Shown here: piece after piece, positions 8,312 to 17,759 of the stretch
Layout of the letters: each line of letters opens with the position of its first letter
Numbering within the stretch: position 1 is the first letter of the stretch
Assembly (NCBI GenBank): GCA_903928965.1
Contig: CAIYSZ010000114.1
Coordinates: forward strand, 24,503-88,502
Direction of reading: 5' to 3'
Source of the DNA: an uncultured Pseudomonadota bacterium
GTDB taxonomy: Bacteria > Pseudomonadota > Gammaproteobacteria > Methylococcales > Methylomonadaceae
DNA: 64,000 nucleotides
The notes under the pieces: model-generated
Told to the model about the DNA's origin: nothing
Databases searched by the model: none
What the model saw: the letters and a program-made list of their open reading frames with translations, nothing else
Program-made: the position numbers and the translations under genes

Positions 8312-11300
8312 TTAGTTGCTTAAAACACGTCCATTGAACATGGCCTGAGTTTCGTCGAGTACGCCGGTTAGTTGTACCGGAGCGGCGGCGGTCTGGGCGG
8401 CGTCTAGTCCGCCGCCGTTGACGATTGGGGCCGGTGATAGGGTTAACACGGTGGCGCTATTCTGGTATGTCGCGCTGGGCAATGGGGGGAAGATTTCCAC
8501 GCTGCCCGATTCGCCGTTCAAGACGCCGACGTTGGCGACGATAAGATCGCCTTGGGCGTCTAGGGCTAGGTCTTGCGGACGGACGATACCGGTGGACAGC
8601 ACGCGCATCAAGACGCCGTTGGGTGCGTATTCCGTGACGGTATTGTTGCCTATGTCGGCGACGTAAAGATCGCCTTTGGCGTCGAGCACAAGTTTCGCCG
8701 CGTCTGATAGGCCGGTGTGATAGGTTTTTATTAGGGCGCCGCCGGTGGAATATTCGTCTATCGTGGCGCCGGGGCCGTTGGCGATGAAGATGTCGCCCTG
8801 GTTGTCGACGGCTAGAGCGGATGGGCTATAGGACAGTTTGTCGGAGAAGGCCTGCAATAAGCCGCCGCTGGCGCTGTATTCACTGATGACGCCGGTATTG
8901 GCGGCGATGAAGATGTCGCCTTGCGCGTCGAAGGCGACCGAGGCGCTGGCGTGCATGTCGTTTTGAATCAGGTTGCCGCTGGCGGAGAATTCAATGACGT
9001 TATTGTGGTTCATGGCGAATACGTCGCCGCGAGGGTCGACGGCTAAACCGGTCAAGGCGCTAAGTCCGGTATGGAGGGTTTGTAACGGTGTTCCTGCGTT
9101 GGAGAATTCCAGGATGTCGCCATTGCTCCCAAGCGCGTAGAGCGCGCCCCGGCTATCCACCGCGATGAGTTGTTGATTCGCGCCATAGTTGTAAGGAGCG
9201 GCGGGCAAACTGAGTTGGCTGCTAAAGGTTTTAAGCAAGACGCCGGCGGCTGAATATTCCTTGAGGGTGTTATCCAGGCTTGCGACATAGATATCGCCTT
9301 GAGCATCAATTGCCACGCCGTCGGGGTGGTTCAGGCCGCTGCTCAGGGTCAGCGTCGGGGCTTCGCCGCCGAATAGGCTAAGCGTGATCCGCGTGGTTTG
9401 GGCGGGTCCTGGGTTGGGGGTGAAAGTCAAATCGCGCAGTTCTTGCTGCAAGGCGGCCGGAGAGGCGGGGGATAAGGTGTAGACGGCGATGCCGCCTACG
9501 CTGGCGTTGGCGCTGATAGCGTCGCTGCTCAAGCCGCCTCTGTTGGCGGGAAAGGAGATTTGGGCGTAGGGACGGTCGTTCAATAAGCCGTCGGCCAGGC
9601 TTAGGTTGGCGAAAGGATGGATGACGGCGGTGTCCGTAAACTTGCCTTGTGTGGTAAAACCAGTTGCGCTAAAGGCTGAGATGACGTCAATATGGTCGGT
9701 GGCGACGGCGCTGAGTTGCGTGCCGGCGTCGGTGACGCTGATTCGGATATTGTCCGCGCCAAGTTTGGCATGGGCGTCGGTGAGGGTGGCTAACGCGGCG
9801 TTGACGGCGGCTAGGGATCCGGTTAAGGTCAGTTGGCGGCTGTGTTCCCCGCGGCCGTCAACGCCGGGCGCGGCGGCGTTCAATATGCCCGAGCCGTCGC
9901 TGAGTTGTACGCTAATGGGGGCTGAGCCGGCGGCGGCGTCGTGGATGGAGAGGCCGCTAATGTTGGCGACCGAGCCGGCATAGAGGGTTTGCGCCGCGCC
10001 GAGCGCGACCTTGGGCGGCGCAATGGCGGCGGCGGTGACGGTGACGTCGGGGCCGGTTTGGCTGACGACATAGTTTTGGATGGCTTGCGTCGCGTATTCT
10101 TGTACGTTTTCAATAGAATTGGTTTCGCTAATCGAGTTGGCGACAAACAAGTCGCCTTTGCCGTCGACGGTTAGGGCGGCGGGGTTGGCGAGGCTGGCGC
10201 TCCAAACATGGGCCAAGACGCCGCTGGCGCTGAATTCCCAGACCTTGGGCGGCGCGTCAGGGAGGGGATAGGCGGAGGAGACGTATAGATTGCCCGCCGA
10301 ATCGACGCTTATGTCGCCGGGGCTGAAATGATTGGAGCCGTCGCTTAAGGTGCGAAGTAGAACGCCGGCGCTGGAAAATTCCGCCACGCCGCCGAGATTG
10401 GATACGAATAGGTCGCCGTTGCGGTCGATGGCTAGCTTGGCAGGCTGGTCTAAGCCTTGACCCAGGGTTTGCAGCAACACGCCGCTGTTGGAGAATTCTT
10501 GAATATAGCCGCCGGCCTCGTCGGCGACGAATAAATGGCCGGCTTGGTCGATGGCAAGCGCCGCGGGGTAGGCGATGCCCGCGCCGAGGGCGCGGATCAA
10601 GACGCCTTGGCGAGAGAATTCCTCGACGGTGTTCGCGCCGGCATTGGCGACGAATAATTCGCCTTTGGAGTCTAAGGCGAGCGCGTCGGGGTAGGATACG
10701 CCTGTGCTTAGGGTATGCAATAAAACGCCGCCGGGGGTGTATTCCAGCACCGTATTGTTAGTGCTATCGGTAACGAATAGATCGCCTTGGACGTCGGTGG
10801 TTAGCGCCATTAAATTAGAAACTCCGGCGCTGAGAATGCGCAGCAGCGAGCCGCTAGCGGAGTATTCTTCTATGGTTTGATTGCCGCCGTAGGCGACGAA
10901 TAGGTCCCCATTTTTGTCCAGAGTCAGCGCTAGCGGGCTGGTGAAGCCGTTGTCGCCGCCGCCGAAGGTGCGCTCGGGTTTGTCCAGGAGGCTGATGCCG
11001 CCGCCGTGAAAGGTCAGCTTAAATGGGGTGTCGACGGTCGCGCCGGGCTTGACTTGGTGCGGCGCGGGCGAGAATACCAAGGCGTTGAGTTCTTGTTGCA
11101 ATTGGGTCGGCGTAACGGCGGCCAGATTGACGACGGTTTGGCCGTTGATGAGGGTTGCGGCGGATAGATTGGGGCCGCTGAGTTGGCCGTTACCGGCGGT
11201 GAAACTGATTTGGGCGCTGACTAGATCCCAGGGCTGTTTATCGTTTAGCGTTAGATTGGCGAACGGATTTATGCTGGAGACGTCGCTCAAGGCTTGGTTG

Positions 11301-11380
11301 GCGGCGATTCCGGTGATGGTGAGCGGAGGCGTGACGGCGCTAGCCAAGCCGTCGTGGTTTTTGGCATGGGTTGTACTCAT
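8312..11380 (-). CDS. NHL/six-bladed beta-propeller protein with internal duplication
   Basis: A 1022-residue repeat protein. Propeller-type repeats with the pattern LAxDxxGDLFVAxxxxxxVxEYSxxGVLLxTL run through about residues 130-420 and again 690-990. Each propeller is preceded by a similar domain: INPFANLTLND...AQISF at about 33-128 and IHPFANLSLAD...AQISF at about 590-690. The protein is thus two copies of one module, joined by an Ig-like segment (about 445-575, with IRISVTDAGTQLSAVATDHI). No signal peptide is present, so it is either exported by a type I-like route or stays inside; I cannot decide. GGAA before the ATG is a fair ribosome site. The gene stands alone. Function is unknown; such propellers usually bind protein or carbohydrate. 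Confidence 0.8.
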   Translation of the reverse strand: MSTTHAKNHDGLASAVTPPLTITGIAANQALSDVSSINPFANLTLNDKQPWDLVSAQISFTAGNGQLSGPNLSAATLINGQTVVNLAAVTPTQLQQELNALVFSPAPHQVKPGATVDTPFKLTFHGGGISLLDKPERTFGGGDNGFTSPLALTLDKNGDLFVAYGGNQTIEEYSASGSLLRILSAGVSNLMALTTDVQGDLFVTDSTNNTVLEYTPGGVLLHTLSTGVSYPDALALDSKGELFVANAGANTVEEFSRQGVLIRALGAGIAYPAALAIDQAGHLFVADEAGGYIQEFSNSGVLLQTLGQGLDQPAKLAIDRNGDLFVSNLGGVAEFSSAGVLLRTLSDGSNHFSPGDISVDSAGNLYVSSAYPLPDAPPKVWEFSASGVLAHVWSASLANPAALTVDGKGDLFVANSISETNSIENVQEYATQAIQNYVVSQTGPDVTVTAAAIAPPKVALGAAQTLYAGSVANISGLSIHDAAAGSAPISVQLSDGSGILNAAAPGVDGRGEHSRQLTLTGSLAAVNAALATLTDAHAKLGADNIRISVTDAGTQLSAVATDHIDVISAFSATGFTTQGKFTDTAVIHPFANLSLADGLLNDRPYAQISFPANRGGLSSDAISANASVGGIAVYTLSPASPAALQQELRDLTFTPNPGPAQTTRITLSLFGGEAPTLTLSSGLNHPDGVAIDAQGDIYVASLDNTLKEYSAAGVLLKTFSSQLSLPAAPYNYGANQQLIAVDSRGALYALGSNGDILEFSNAGTPLQTLHTGLSALTGLAVDPRGDVFAMNHNNVIEFSASGNLIQNDMHASASVAFDAQGDIFIAANTGVISEYSASGGLLQAFSDKLSYSPSALAVDNQGDIFIANGPGATIDEYSTGGALIKTYHTGLSDAAKLVLDAKGDLYVADIGNNTVTEYAPNGVLMRVLSTGIVRPQDLALDAQGDLIVANVGVLNGESGSVEIFPPLPSATYQNSATVLTLSPAPIVNGGGLDAAQTAAAPVQLTGVLDETQAMFNGRVLSN

Positions 11381-11549
11381 GTTTTATTTCCTTATGGTCC
11401 AGAATTCGTTTGATTTTGGCTAGCTTTAGGGTTAAATTTAGCGGCCCGTAATGGGTTTGCAGGCCGCGTTGAGGTATTGACCCGCGCTCGAACCTTGGCG
11501 TTTAACGGCGTCTCAAAGAATTATAATTATAACTTTAGGAAGGATAAGC
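11381..11549. promoter_or_regulatory. Divergent promoter region
   Basis: This 169-base spacer separates the propeller gene (minus) from the repeat-motif membrane protein (plus). On the plus side a TATAAT at 11523-11528 sits behind a weak TTTAAC at 11501-11506. It is only 21 bases from the ATG, which leaves a very short leader containing a good AGGAAGGA ribosome site. The minus-strand promoter is not clear. Confidence 0.4.
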
Positions 11550-13358
11550 ATGTCTTTTCAAGAATATCTGCCCTTTATTCTGGCGCAGTTTCAGCTATTT
11601 TATCAATATTCCGTGGACAATCCGCTGTACGCCGTAAGCCTGGGCGGCGCGGTATGGTTGGCGACCGCGGTTATTTACGGCTTTAGAATCGGCGGTTTGA
11701 AACGGGAAATCCGTAAACAGGTGCAAGTCTTAGAGCGTAGCCATGCCGAATTGGAGGCGGCGCGTTCCGATTTGGCCGGCTTAGGCTCTGAATTGGAGCT
11801 GAGCCGGGCGGATACCCTGGAGCAGGCGCGGCGCGCGGAAGCCTTGCAACGCCGGATTGACGACGCCGCGGCGCAAATCAGCGCGGCGATTTTGCATTTG
11901 GCGGCGCAGCCCGACCTTGGACAACAAGGTTTGACCGTGCATCCGGATTTAAGTATTGAACAATTATGGCAGCGTTTTAGTATTGCCGTGCAACAATTGG
12001 AGGAAACTCTATCCGGCGAGAAAAGAGCCAAGACCCAATTACAAGCCGAACTCCGCGCCGAAGAGGCAAAATCGGCGGAAAAAGATTTGCAACTCCAAGC
12101 CGCTCAGTTACGGTTTGAGGAACAGCGAAAAGCGGTCGCCCTTTTGCAGGCCGCGGTGGATGAATCCGAGATCCGTTTGCGGCAGGCGCTGGAAGAACAG
12201 GAAGCGCGTTTGTTGCGCGAACAGCAGCGGGCCGCGCGCGAGCAGGCGGCGAATTTGGCTGTTCTGAATCGAGCGGAGTTGAATCGAACGGAGTCGACGC
12301 GCATGGCGGAGTTGGAGCGGCAAGCCGCGCCCGCCGCAGATGGCGAACCGGCCGCGGCCGCGGCGTCGATGCCGGCCGTTGAAACAAGCGCGCCGACGCC
12401 GAGAGCGCCGGGACCGATGGCGGCGGAAATCTTGTCTGAGGTGTTGAATCGCGCGCCTGGCGAGCGGCCTGCGCCGGCCGCGGAGCCGACGCCGACGCCG
12501 GTTCCCCCGGTCGCACCGGTCGAAGCGCCGCCAGCCGCGGCGGAAGCGGCGGCTGGCGGGCTTAAGTCTTTGCTGTCCCGGTTTTCCGGCGCCCGCTCGA
12601 AAATAGAGCAATTGGACCGGAAATTGGAGGAGCGGCAGCCGCGGGCGCAAGAGATTAGTCAGGCGGCGGCTTTGTATGATGCCTTGCGTCAACCCGAGCC
12701 GGCGCCCGCGCCGGCCGCTCCGGAGCCGCGTGTTGAGCCGGCCGCGCCGCCGGTTGCGGCGGCGGAGCCGGAAAAACCGAAAGGCGGAAAATTAGGCGGT
12801 TTTTTCAGCAGCGCCCGGCAAAAAATTGGCAAGCTGGACTCTATGCTGGGTCAACCTGACGTTAAGCCCGTTGAATCCGAGCCGGACGCCGAGGTTCAGC
12901 GTCCGGAACCGCGTGTTGAGCCCGCCGCGCCGCCGCCGGTCGCCGCCAAGGAGCCGGCAAAACCTCAAGCCGAAAAAAAGGGCGGTTTTTTCAGCAGCGC
13001 CCGGCAAAAAATTGGCCAACTGGACGCCATGCTGGGTCAGCCGGACGCTAAGGTTGTCGAACCTGAGCCGGACGCTCCGGTTCGTAGCGCTGAATCGCGG
13101 GTTGAGCCGGCCGCGCCGCCGCCGGTCGCCGCCATGGAGCCGGTGAAGCCGCTTAAAGAGCAGGCTGGAAAATCGGGCGGGTTTTTCAGCAACGCCCGGC
13201 AAAAAATTAGTAAACTGGACGCCATGCTGGGCTTGTCCGATGATAAGCCCGCCATAGAACCCGAACCTGAGCCCGAACCGCCCGCGCCAGTTCCCGCGCC
13301 GGAAGCGGAACCCGCCGCGGACAAGCCCAAAGGTATGTTCGGCCGGTTTAAACGCTGA
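11550..13358 (+). CDS. Membrane-anchored coiled-coil protein with repeated C-terminal helix motif
   Basis: I do not recognise this 602-residue protein as a named family. It has one transmembrane helix at about residues 25-47, then a long charged coiled coil at about 50-255. A Pro/Ala/Glu-rich disordered part follows. Embedded in it are three nearly identical helices with the core FFSSARQKIGxLDxMLG, at residues 416-437, 478-499 and 543-564. A divergent fourth copy lies around 343-368 (SLLSRFSGARSKIEQLDRKL). The end, KPKGMFGRFKR, is basic. The spacing of 62 and 65 residues and the similar linkers (EPRVEPAAPP) show tandem duplication. The helices look amphipathic, so membrane or partner binding is inferred. 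It is convergent with aguB, and GC is high in the repeats. Confidence 0.8.
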   Translation: MSFQEYLPFILAQFQLFYQYSVDNPLYAVSLGGAVWLATAVIYGFRIGGLKREIRKQVQVLERSHAELEAARSDLAGLGSELELSRADTLEQARRAEALQRRIDDAAAQISAAILHLAAQPDLGQQGLTVHPDLSIEQLWQRFSIAVQQLEETLSGEKRAKTQLQAELRAEEAKSAEKDLQLQAAQLRFEEQRKAVALLQAAVDESEIRLRQALEEQEARLLREQQRAAREQAANLAVLNRAELNRTESTRMAELERQAAPAADGEPAAAAASMPAVETSAPTPRAPGPMAAEILSEVLNRAPGERPAPAAEPTPTPVPPVAPVEAPPAAAEAAAGGLKSLLSRFSGARSKIEQLDRKLEERQPRAQEISQAAALYDALRQPEPAPAPAAPEPRVEPAAPPVAAAEPEKPKGGKLGGFFSSARQKIGKLDSMLGQPDVKPVESEPDAEVQRPEPRVEPAAPPPVAAKEPAKPQAEKKGGFFSSARQKIGQLDAMLGQPDAKVVEPEPDAPVRSAESRVEPAAPPPVAAMEPVKPLKEQAGKSGGFFSNARQKISKLDAMLGLSDDKPAIEPEPEPEPPAPVPAPEAEPAADKPKGMFGRFKR

Positions 13359-13373
13359 CGCGGCGGTTGCTTT

Positions 13374-13394
13374 TGGCGGGTTTAAGGCCCGCCA
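13374..13394. terminator. Hairpin between convergent genes (weak terminator)
   Basis: TGGCGGG at 13374-13380 pairs with CCCGCCA at 13388-13394 around a seven-base loop, in the 47-base spacer between the repeat-motif gene and aguB. Neither side has a clear T-run (TTTT lies before the stem on the plus strand), so it may only slow polymerase or shield the transcript ends. Confidence 0.35.
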
Positions 13395-13405
13395 GGGCGG
13401 CGGGT

Positions 13406-14290
13406 CTAGTCCAAATAACGCCGGTTAAGGTCTTGATAGGCATCTATGCGCCGGTCGCGCAAGAACGGCCAGATGCGTCTTACTTCTTCAATACGCGCGC
13501 CATGCAGTTCGGCGAATAGTAATATGTCTTGATTATGGCCGGCCGCGGCGAGTATTTCGCCTTGCGGCCCGGCTATGAAACTGTTGCCCCAAAAATCTAT
13601 GCCGTCGCCATGATCGGGCGACGCCTCGAAGCCGATGCGGTTGCATGCGACGACCGGGATGCCGTTGGCGACGGCATGCCCGCGCTGAATGGTGCGCCAG
13701 GCGTCCAGCTGGCGTTGTTTTTCGGCGACGTCGTCATGAGGATTCCAACCGATGGCGGTGGGATAGATCAGTATTTCGGCTCCGGCCAAGGCCATGAGTC
13801 TGGCTGCCTCGGGATACCATTGGTCCCAGCAGATCAATACTCCGAGCTTGCCCAAGGACGTGGTTATTGGGGTGAAGCCCAGATCGCCGGGAGTAAAATA
13901 AAATTTTTCGTAAAATCCGGGATCGTCGGGAATGTGCATTTTCCTAAATTTGCCGGCTAGGCTGCCATCTTTGTCGAATACGACGGCGGTGTTGTGATAA
14001 AGTCCAGGCGCTCTTTTTTCAAATAGCGTGGAGACGATAATGACTTGGTGGGTTTTCGCCGCCTCGCTAAGTTGTTCGCAGGTGGGGCCGGGTATGGCTT
14101 GCGCCAGATCGAAGGCGGCGGTATCTTCGTTTTGGCAAAAGTAATGGTCCAGGTGCAGTTCGGGCAAAACCACCAAGTCGGCGCCGCGTGCGGCGGCGGC
14201 GGCGATTTGAGCCAATGAATAGGCCAGGTTTACCTCCCGGCCCCGGTTGCAGGGTTGTTGCACGGCGCAGATGATGAGGTTCTTTTTCAT
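13406..14290 (-). CDS. aguB: N-carbamoylputrescine amidase
   Basis: A nitrilase-superfamily amidase that turns N-carbamoylputrescine into putrescine, carbon dioxide and ammonia; cytoplasmic. The 294-residue length is normal for the family. The catalytic triad is visible: Glu44 in VVLPELHLDHYF, Lys117 in GKFRKMHIPDDPGFYEK and Cys154 in LICWDQWYPEAARLMA. The DDPGFYEKFYFTPGD stretch is typical of AguB rather than of other nitrilases. It follows aguA by only four bases on the same strand, so the two make one operon and complete the agmatine route to putrescine. Confidence 0.95.
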   Translation of the reverse strand: MKKNLIICAVQQPCNRGREVNLAYSLAQIAAAAARGADLVVLPELHLDHYFCQNEDTAAFDLAQAIPGPTCEQLSEAAKTHQVIIVSTLFEKRAPGLYHNTAVVFDKDGSLAGKFRKMHIPDDPGFYEKFYFTPGDLGFTPITTSLGKLGVLICWDQWYPEAARLMALAGAEILIYPTAIGWNPHDDVAEKQRQLDAWRTIQRGHAVANGIPVVACNRIGFEASPDHGDGIDFWGNSFIAGPQGEILAAAGHNQDILLFAELHGARIEEVRRIWPFLRDRRIDAYQDLNRRYLD

Positions 14291-14294
14291 GGTG

Positions 14295-15329
14295 TTAACT
14301 CAGATTTAACGGGACGAAAGCCGGAATCTGCATGCTGGCGCAATGCAGGCTGCCGTATTGATGCACCAACGGGCGGCAGGGAGCGGCAATGATTTCGCGG
14401 TTTGGAAATACTTCTTGCAGCCGGTTAAGGGTGACGGCGTCCATCGGGTCGTCGTAGACGGGAACCAGCACGGTGCCGTTGATGATGAGAAAATTGGCGT
14501 AATTGGCCGGTAATTGTTGGCCGGATTCGTCATAGATGGGCTCAGGCAGCGGCAACGGTATTAACCGGTATGCCAAGCCGTTTTCCTGGCGTAGGGCTTG
14601 GAGTTGAGCTTCCATGTTTTTCAATCCCGCATAATGCGGGTCCGCGGGGTTTTCACAGCTGGAATAGGCGATCGTGGCGTGATCGACGAAGCGGGCAAGA
14701 GTGTCTATGTGGGCATCGGTGTCGTCGCCGGCAAGTTTGTCTTGTTCTATCCAGAGAATCCGGTTGGCTCCGAGATAGGCTTTCAGCTGGCTTTCAATGG
14801 CTGCTTCGGAGTGATGCGGATTGCGGTTGGGATGCAACAGGCAATTTTTGGTGGTCAATAGCGTGCCTTGTCCGTCGGACTCCAGACTGCCGCCTTCCAG
14901 AACGAAATCCACGCTGGCGTTAGGTATGCCGTGGAATATCGGATGGGCGAATAAACTTAAGTTTAATTCGTTGTCGGCGGCGTGCGGATATTTCCCCCCC
15001 CAGCCGTTAAAGCGGAAGTTAAGCAATTGCGTATTGACTTTAGGATGCTCCCAAGCTAGGCTTAGAAAAAGGGTATCGCGCACCCAGATGTCATTGTATT
15101 CAGCTTGAATGAAGTAGATATTTTGATTTTCGGTTAATTGCGCGGATATGCGGCTTTGGTGGGCTTCGTCCTTGCATAGAACGATTAACGGTTGGTAGCG
15201 GCTGATGGCGGTGGAGATAAAGTGGTAGGCGTCTTCAACCTCGGGAAGATTGGTGAAGTCGCCGCTAGCGTGCGGCCATGCGATGACGACGGCCGCCTGC
15301 GGCTCCCATTCGGCTGGAAAACGTATCAT
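14295..15329 (-). CDS. aguA: Agmatine deiminase
   Basis: A peptidylarginine-deiminase-family enzyme that hydrolyses agmatine to N-carbamoylputrescine and ammonia. The 344 residues fit the family. Seen motifs are WPHASGDFTNL near the start, NDIWVRDT (the substrate-binding NDxWxRD region), LEGGSLESDGQGTLLTT, DTDAHIDTLARFV with the catalytic His, and the nucleophile Cys330 in QYGSLHCASMQ. The stretch just before the Cys differs from the common GGGNIHC form, which may mark a lineage variant. AGGAG stands seven bases before the ATG. It is the first gene of the aguAB operon. An arginine decarboxylase, needed to make agmatine, is not in the window. Confidence 0.94.
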   Translation of the reverse strand: MIRFPAEWEPQAAVVIAWPHASGDFTNLPEVEDAYHFISTAISRYQPLIVLCKDEAHQSRISAQLTENQNIYFIQAEYNDIWVRDTLFLSLAWEHPKVNTQLLNFRFNGWGGKYPHAADNELNLSLFAHPIFHGIPNASVDFVLEGGSLESDGQGTLLTTKNCLLHPNRNPHHSEAAIESQLKAYLGANRILWIEQDKLAGDDTDAHIDTLARFVDHATIAYSSCENPADPHYAGLKNMEAQLQALRQENGLAYRLIPLPLPEPIYDESGQQLPANYANFLIINGTVLVPVYDDPMDAVTLNRLQEVFPNREIIAAPCRPLVHQYGSLHCASMQIPAFVPLNLS

Positions 15330-16441
15330 GTGTTAGCTCCTTTTGCTTAATTCTTGATTATTGATGGCTAAAGTCAAGCGTTACGCCTGATTGAGCCAGT
15401 CACGGCGCTGTGCTTTCCGGCCTGCCCTCGGACGAAGGCGGCATGGTATTTTTTAGCGGATTCGCTAAAATATGCACAGTCGCAGTGAAATACAACCTAT
15501 TTTAGCATGCGGCAGGCTGTTGCCGGCGCTCTGCTATCGCTTGTTAGCAGGTTGCGGATCAATCCGTTGATGTTTATGCCATTGATGTATATATCGGAGT
15601 GAATATGGATGACGTTCCCGCGCTAGCGCTGCTGTTGCGAGGATGCGGCCGGCGGAGGGAATTCATGACGAGTCAAGCTTATCGACATTTTGGATTATCC
15701 TCATTCAGGAGGATTGACAGTTGGATGTTCAATTCCCAGGACCGCTCGGTTCTTAGCTGCGCTATCCCGTTGTTTGCGGGAGTTCGGGGTTTAGCCGAAG
15801 AACCCCAATTATTGCCCAAGCCCGCTACACTCTGGTTTGTTACCTGCCTTGGCCATGCATACGCCTATTTGCCGGCTGTCGGCAGGCGGGGTGATTGATG
15901 GAAATGCAATTAAATGTTGTCATCAAATTGTATTAAATTCTTGTTAAGATAAGATAGGGGTCCGGTTTGCTTGTAAAGCATGGCGATTGTGCAAATTGAA
16001 TGCACGGCGGTTCAACGCGCGACGATGGGTAAGGAGGCGGGCCGCGAAGCGCATGACCTGGAAGGGAATGAGTAACGATATTCGCGGATTGGAAGCAACC
16101 TATTGCGCAATGAGTTGTCTTTTTATTAGCTTCTTGCCTTGGCTGGCATGGCGGGTTTCGAGCGTCAGGGATTTTCGCCGGGCGAGCGATTAGATGTTTT
16201 CATTTTTTCAGGGATTGTGCTTGAACTCATTTAGTTTGATTAACTCGGCAAATCGGGCGGCGCGCTTTAATTGGGCCGCGGAGGGTTATATCGCGTTGCT
16301 CCGGCTTTTCGGCGGATTTTGCTACGCCTTGGCGTCTCCGGCGTGGTTAATTCATGCGCGCGCGGGCCGGATGCCGTCATTGGTTCCTGTTTTATGCGTT
16401 TCCATTTGCCGCCGCTGGCCTGGATATCGTCGGTGAGCGGG
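15330..16441. other. Leader region of the exopolysaccharide locus
   Basis: About 1.1 kb without a convincing gene. It contains a perfect palindrome, TTTTAGCG at 15451-15458 and CGCTAAAA at 15463-15470, some 120 bases before aguA. A weak promoter-like pair stands at 15928-15955 (TTGTAT, 16 bases, TAAGAT), pointing at the EPS genes. A 99-codon frame at 15599-15898 has no homology I recognise. I looked for a GEMM-type c-di-GMP riboswitch, which would suit an EPS locus, and did not see its conserved blocks. A long untranslated leader is possible. Confidence 0.4.
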
Positions 16442-17755
16442 ATGGCGATTCGTTTGCGGCGTTTTTCCGTCAGTTTAGTGTTGGCTTGGATGGGGTTGGC
16501 GCCATCCGCCTCCGAGGCGGATACCGATCCTTTGTTGCTGCCCGAACTGCGCAATAAAACGGAAATTAAAAGAAAGCCGGTGACTTTCGATATCGGCGCT
16601 TTTAAGTTTTCGCCGTTGCTTGAAGTTTCCGAAGCCTATAACGATAATATCTTCGCCAATAATCTATTGCGCAAGGGTTCGTTTGTCACGCAGATTCACG
16701 CCGGCGGGGAGTTGTCGTTGCAGAGGCGCTTAAACCGTTATTCACTGACCTATGCCTTACAAAGCACGCAGTTTCAATCCAGCCCCACCGATGATTATGT
16801 GGATAATTACGTGGGTTTCAATTCGTTTACCGTGTTCGATAGCCGCAAACGCTTAGAGTTTAACCTGAATTATTTGGACAGCCACTATTTTCGGGGTTAT
16901 TTTTTCGATAGGGGTTTGTTGTCCGTGCCGATGAAACCTCAGCCGGATACTTATAACCGTTACGAGGCGGTGGCTAATTTCCGCTATGGTGGTGAAAACG
17001 CTAGGGGAAATCTGGAATTAAAAACCAGTTATGATGATTATACGTTTACCGATAACTTTTTTTCCACCGATTATCAAGATAGAACCGCTTATAATATTAC
17101 TCCGGGTTTCTACGTTAAAGTGGCTCCAAAAACGCGGTTGTTGGCTCAGGTGGAAAATACGCTTAATACTTATAAAAACGAGCCTTGGTATAAATATGAA
17201 TATCTCAAGGAAAGATATTTGGCCGGCGTTAATTTTGATTATACTGACTATTTGCGTGGACTTGTGCGCGGCGGTTACTTGCAACAATCTTTTTTTTCAA
17301 AAGATATTAAGAGTCTTACCGGGTTTACCTGGGATGTTAATGTGTTGTGGTTTCCAGTCAGCTATTCCAGGCTGGAAGTCGGCGCTTCGCGCGACATCCG
17401 GCCTTTGATCGGCAACGCCTTCGCCGGGGTTTCGGAGCGTTACCATATCGGTTGGTTGCATGATTGGTCGCCGCGCTTGAACACCAAATTGTTCGCCGGA
17501 ACGGAAAACGTCACTTACCAAAACTTAATTGTCGGCGGTAGTCCTTTTTCAAGGGTGGATAATTATGATATCTACGGAGTTGACATCAATTATAGTGCAA
17601 GAAAGTGGCTGGGTTTCAGTTTGAGCTATACCCGGCGAGATTTGACCTCAACTACAAATGTGCTGAATTTTAATCAGGATGTGTTAATGTTTTATGTTAC
17701 CCTCAATCCGCGTATAGCCGACGATATAAAAGCGCCTTGGTCTACATGGTATTAA
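16442..17755 (+). CDS. EPS-locus outer-membrane beta-barrel (EpsL/BBP2-like)
   Basis: First gene of the exopolysaccharide locus. From the ATG at 16442 it has 437 residues, with a signal peptide (MAIRLRRFSVSLVLAWMGLA, cleavage near SASEA). A mature part rich in alternating aromatic and polar strands follows and ends in WSTWY, as expected for an outer-membrane barrel. FSPLLEVSEAYNDNIFAN near the mature start is typical of the beta-barrel porin-2/EpsL proteins found in PEP-CTERM-associated EPS loci. The frame is open upstream to 16271, but only the later ATG puts a signal peptide first. It probably helps the polymer cross the outer membrane together with the SLBB protein that follows four bases later. 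Confidence 0.82.
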   Translation: MAIRLRRFSVSLVLAWMGLAPSASEADTDPLLLPELRNKTEIKRKPVTFDIGAFKFSPLLEVSEAYNDNIFANNLLRKGSFVTQIHAGGELSLQRRLNRYSLTYALQSTQFQSSPTDDYVDNYVGFNSFTVFDSRKRLEFNLNYLDSHYFRGYFFDRGLLSVPMKPQPDTYNRYEAVANFRYGGENARGNLELKTSYDDYTFTDNFFSTDYQDRTAYNITPGFYVKVAPKTRLLAQVENTLNTYKNEPWYKYEYLKERYLAGVNFDYTDYLRGLVRGGYLQQSFFSKDIKSLTGFTWDVNVLWFPVSYSRLEVGASRDIRPLIGNAFAGVSERYHIGWLHDWSPRLNTKLFAGTENVTYQNLIVGGSPFSRVDNYDIYGVDINYSARKWLGFSLSYTRRDLTSTTNVLNFNQDVLMFYVTLNPRIADDIKAPWSTWY

Positions 17756-17759
17756 CTGA

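Noticed and set aside
15599..15898. 99-codon plus-strand frame before the EPS locus
   Set aside because: No ribosome site and no family resemblance; composition looks non-coding.
15900..16100. c-di-GMP riboswitch (GEMM) in the EPS leader
   Set aside because: The conserved blocks of GEMM-I and GEMM-II are not present in the leader as far as I can read it.
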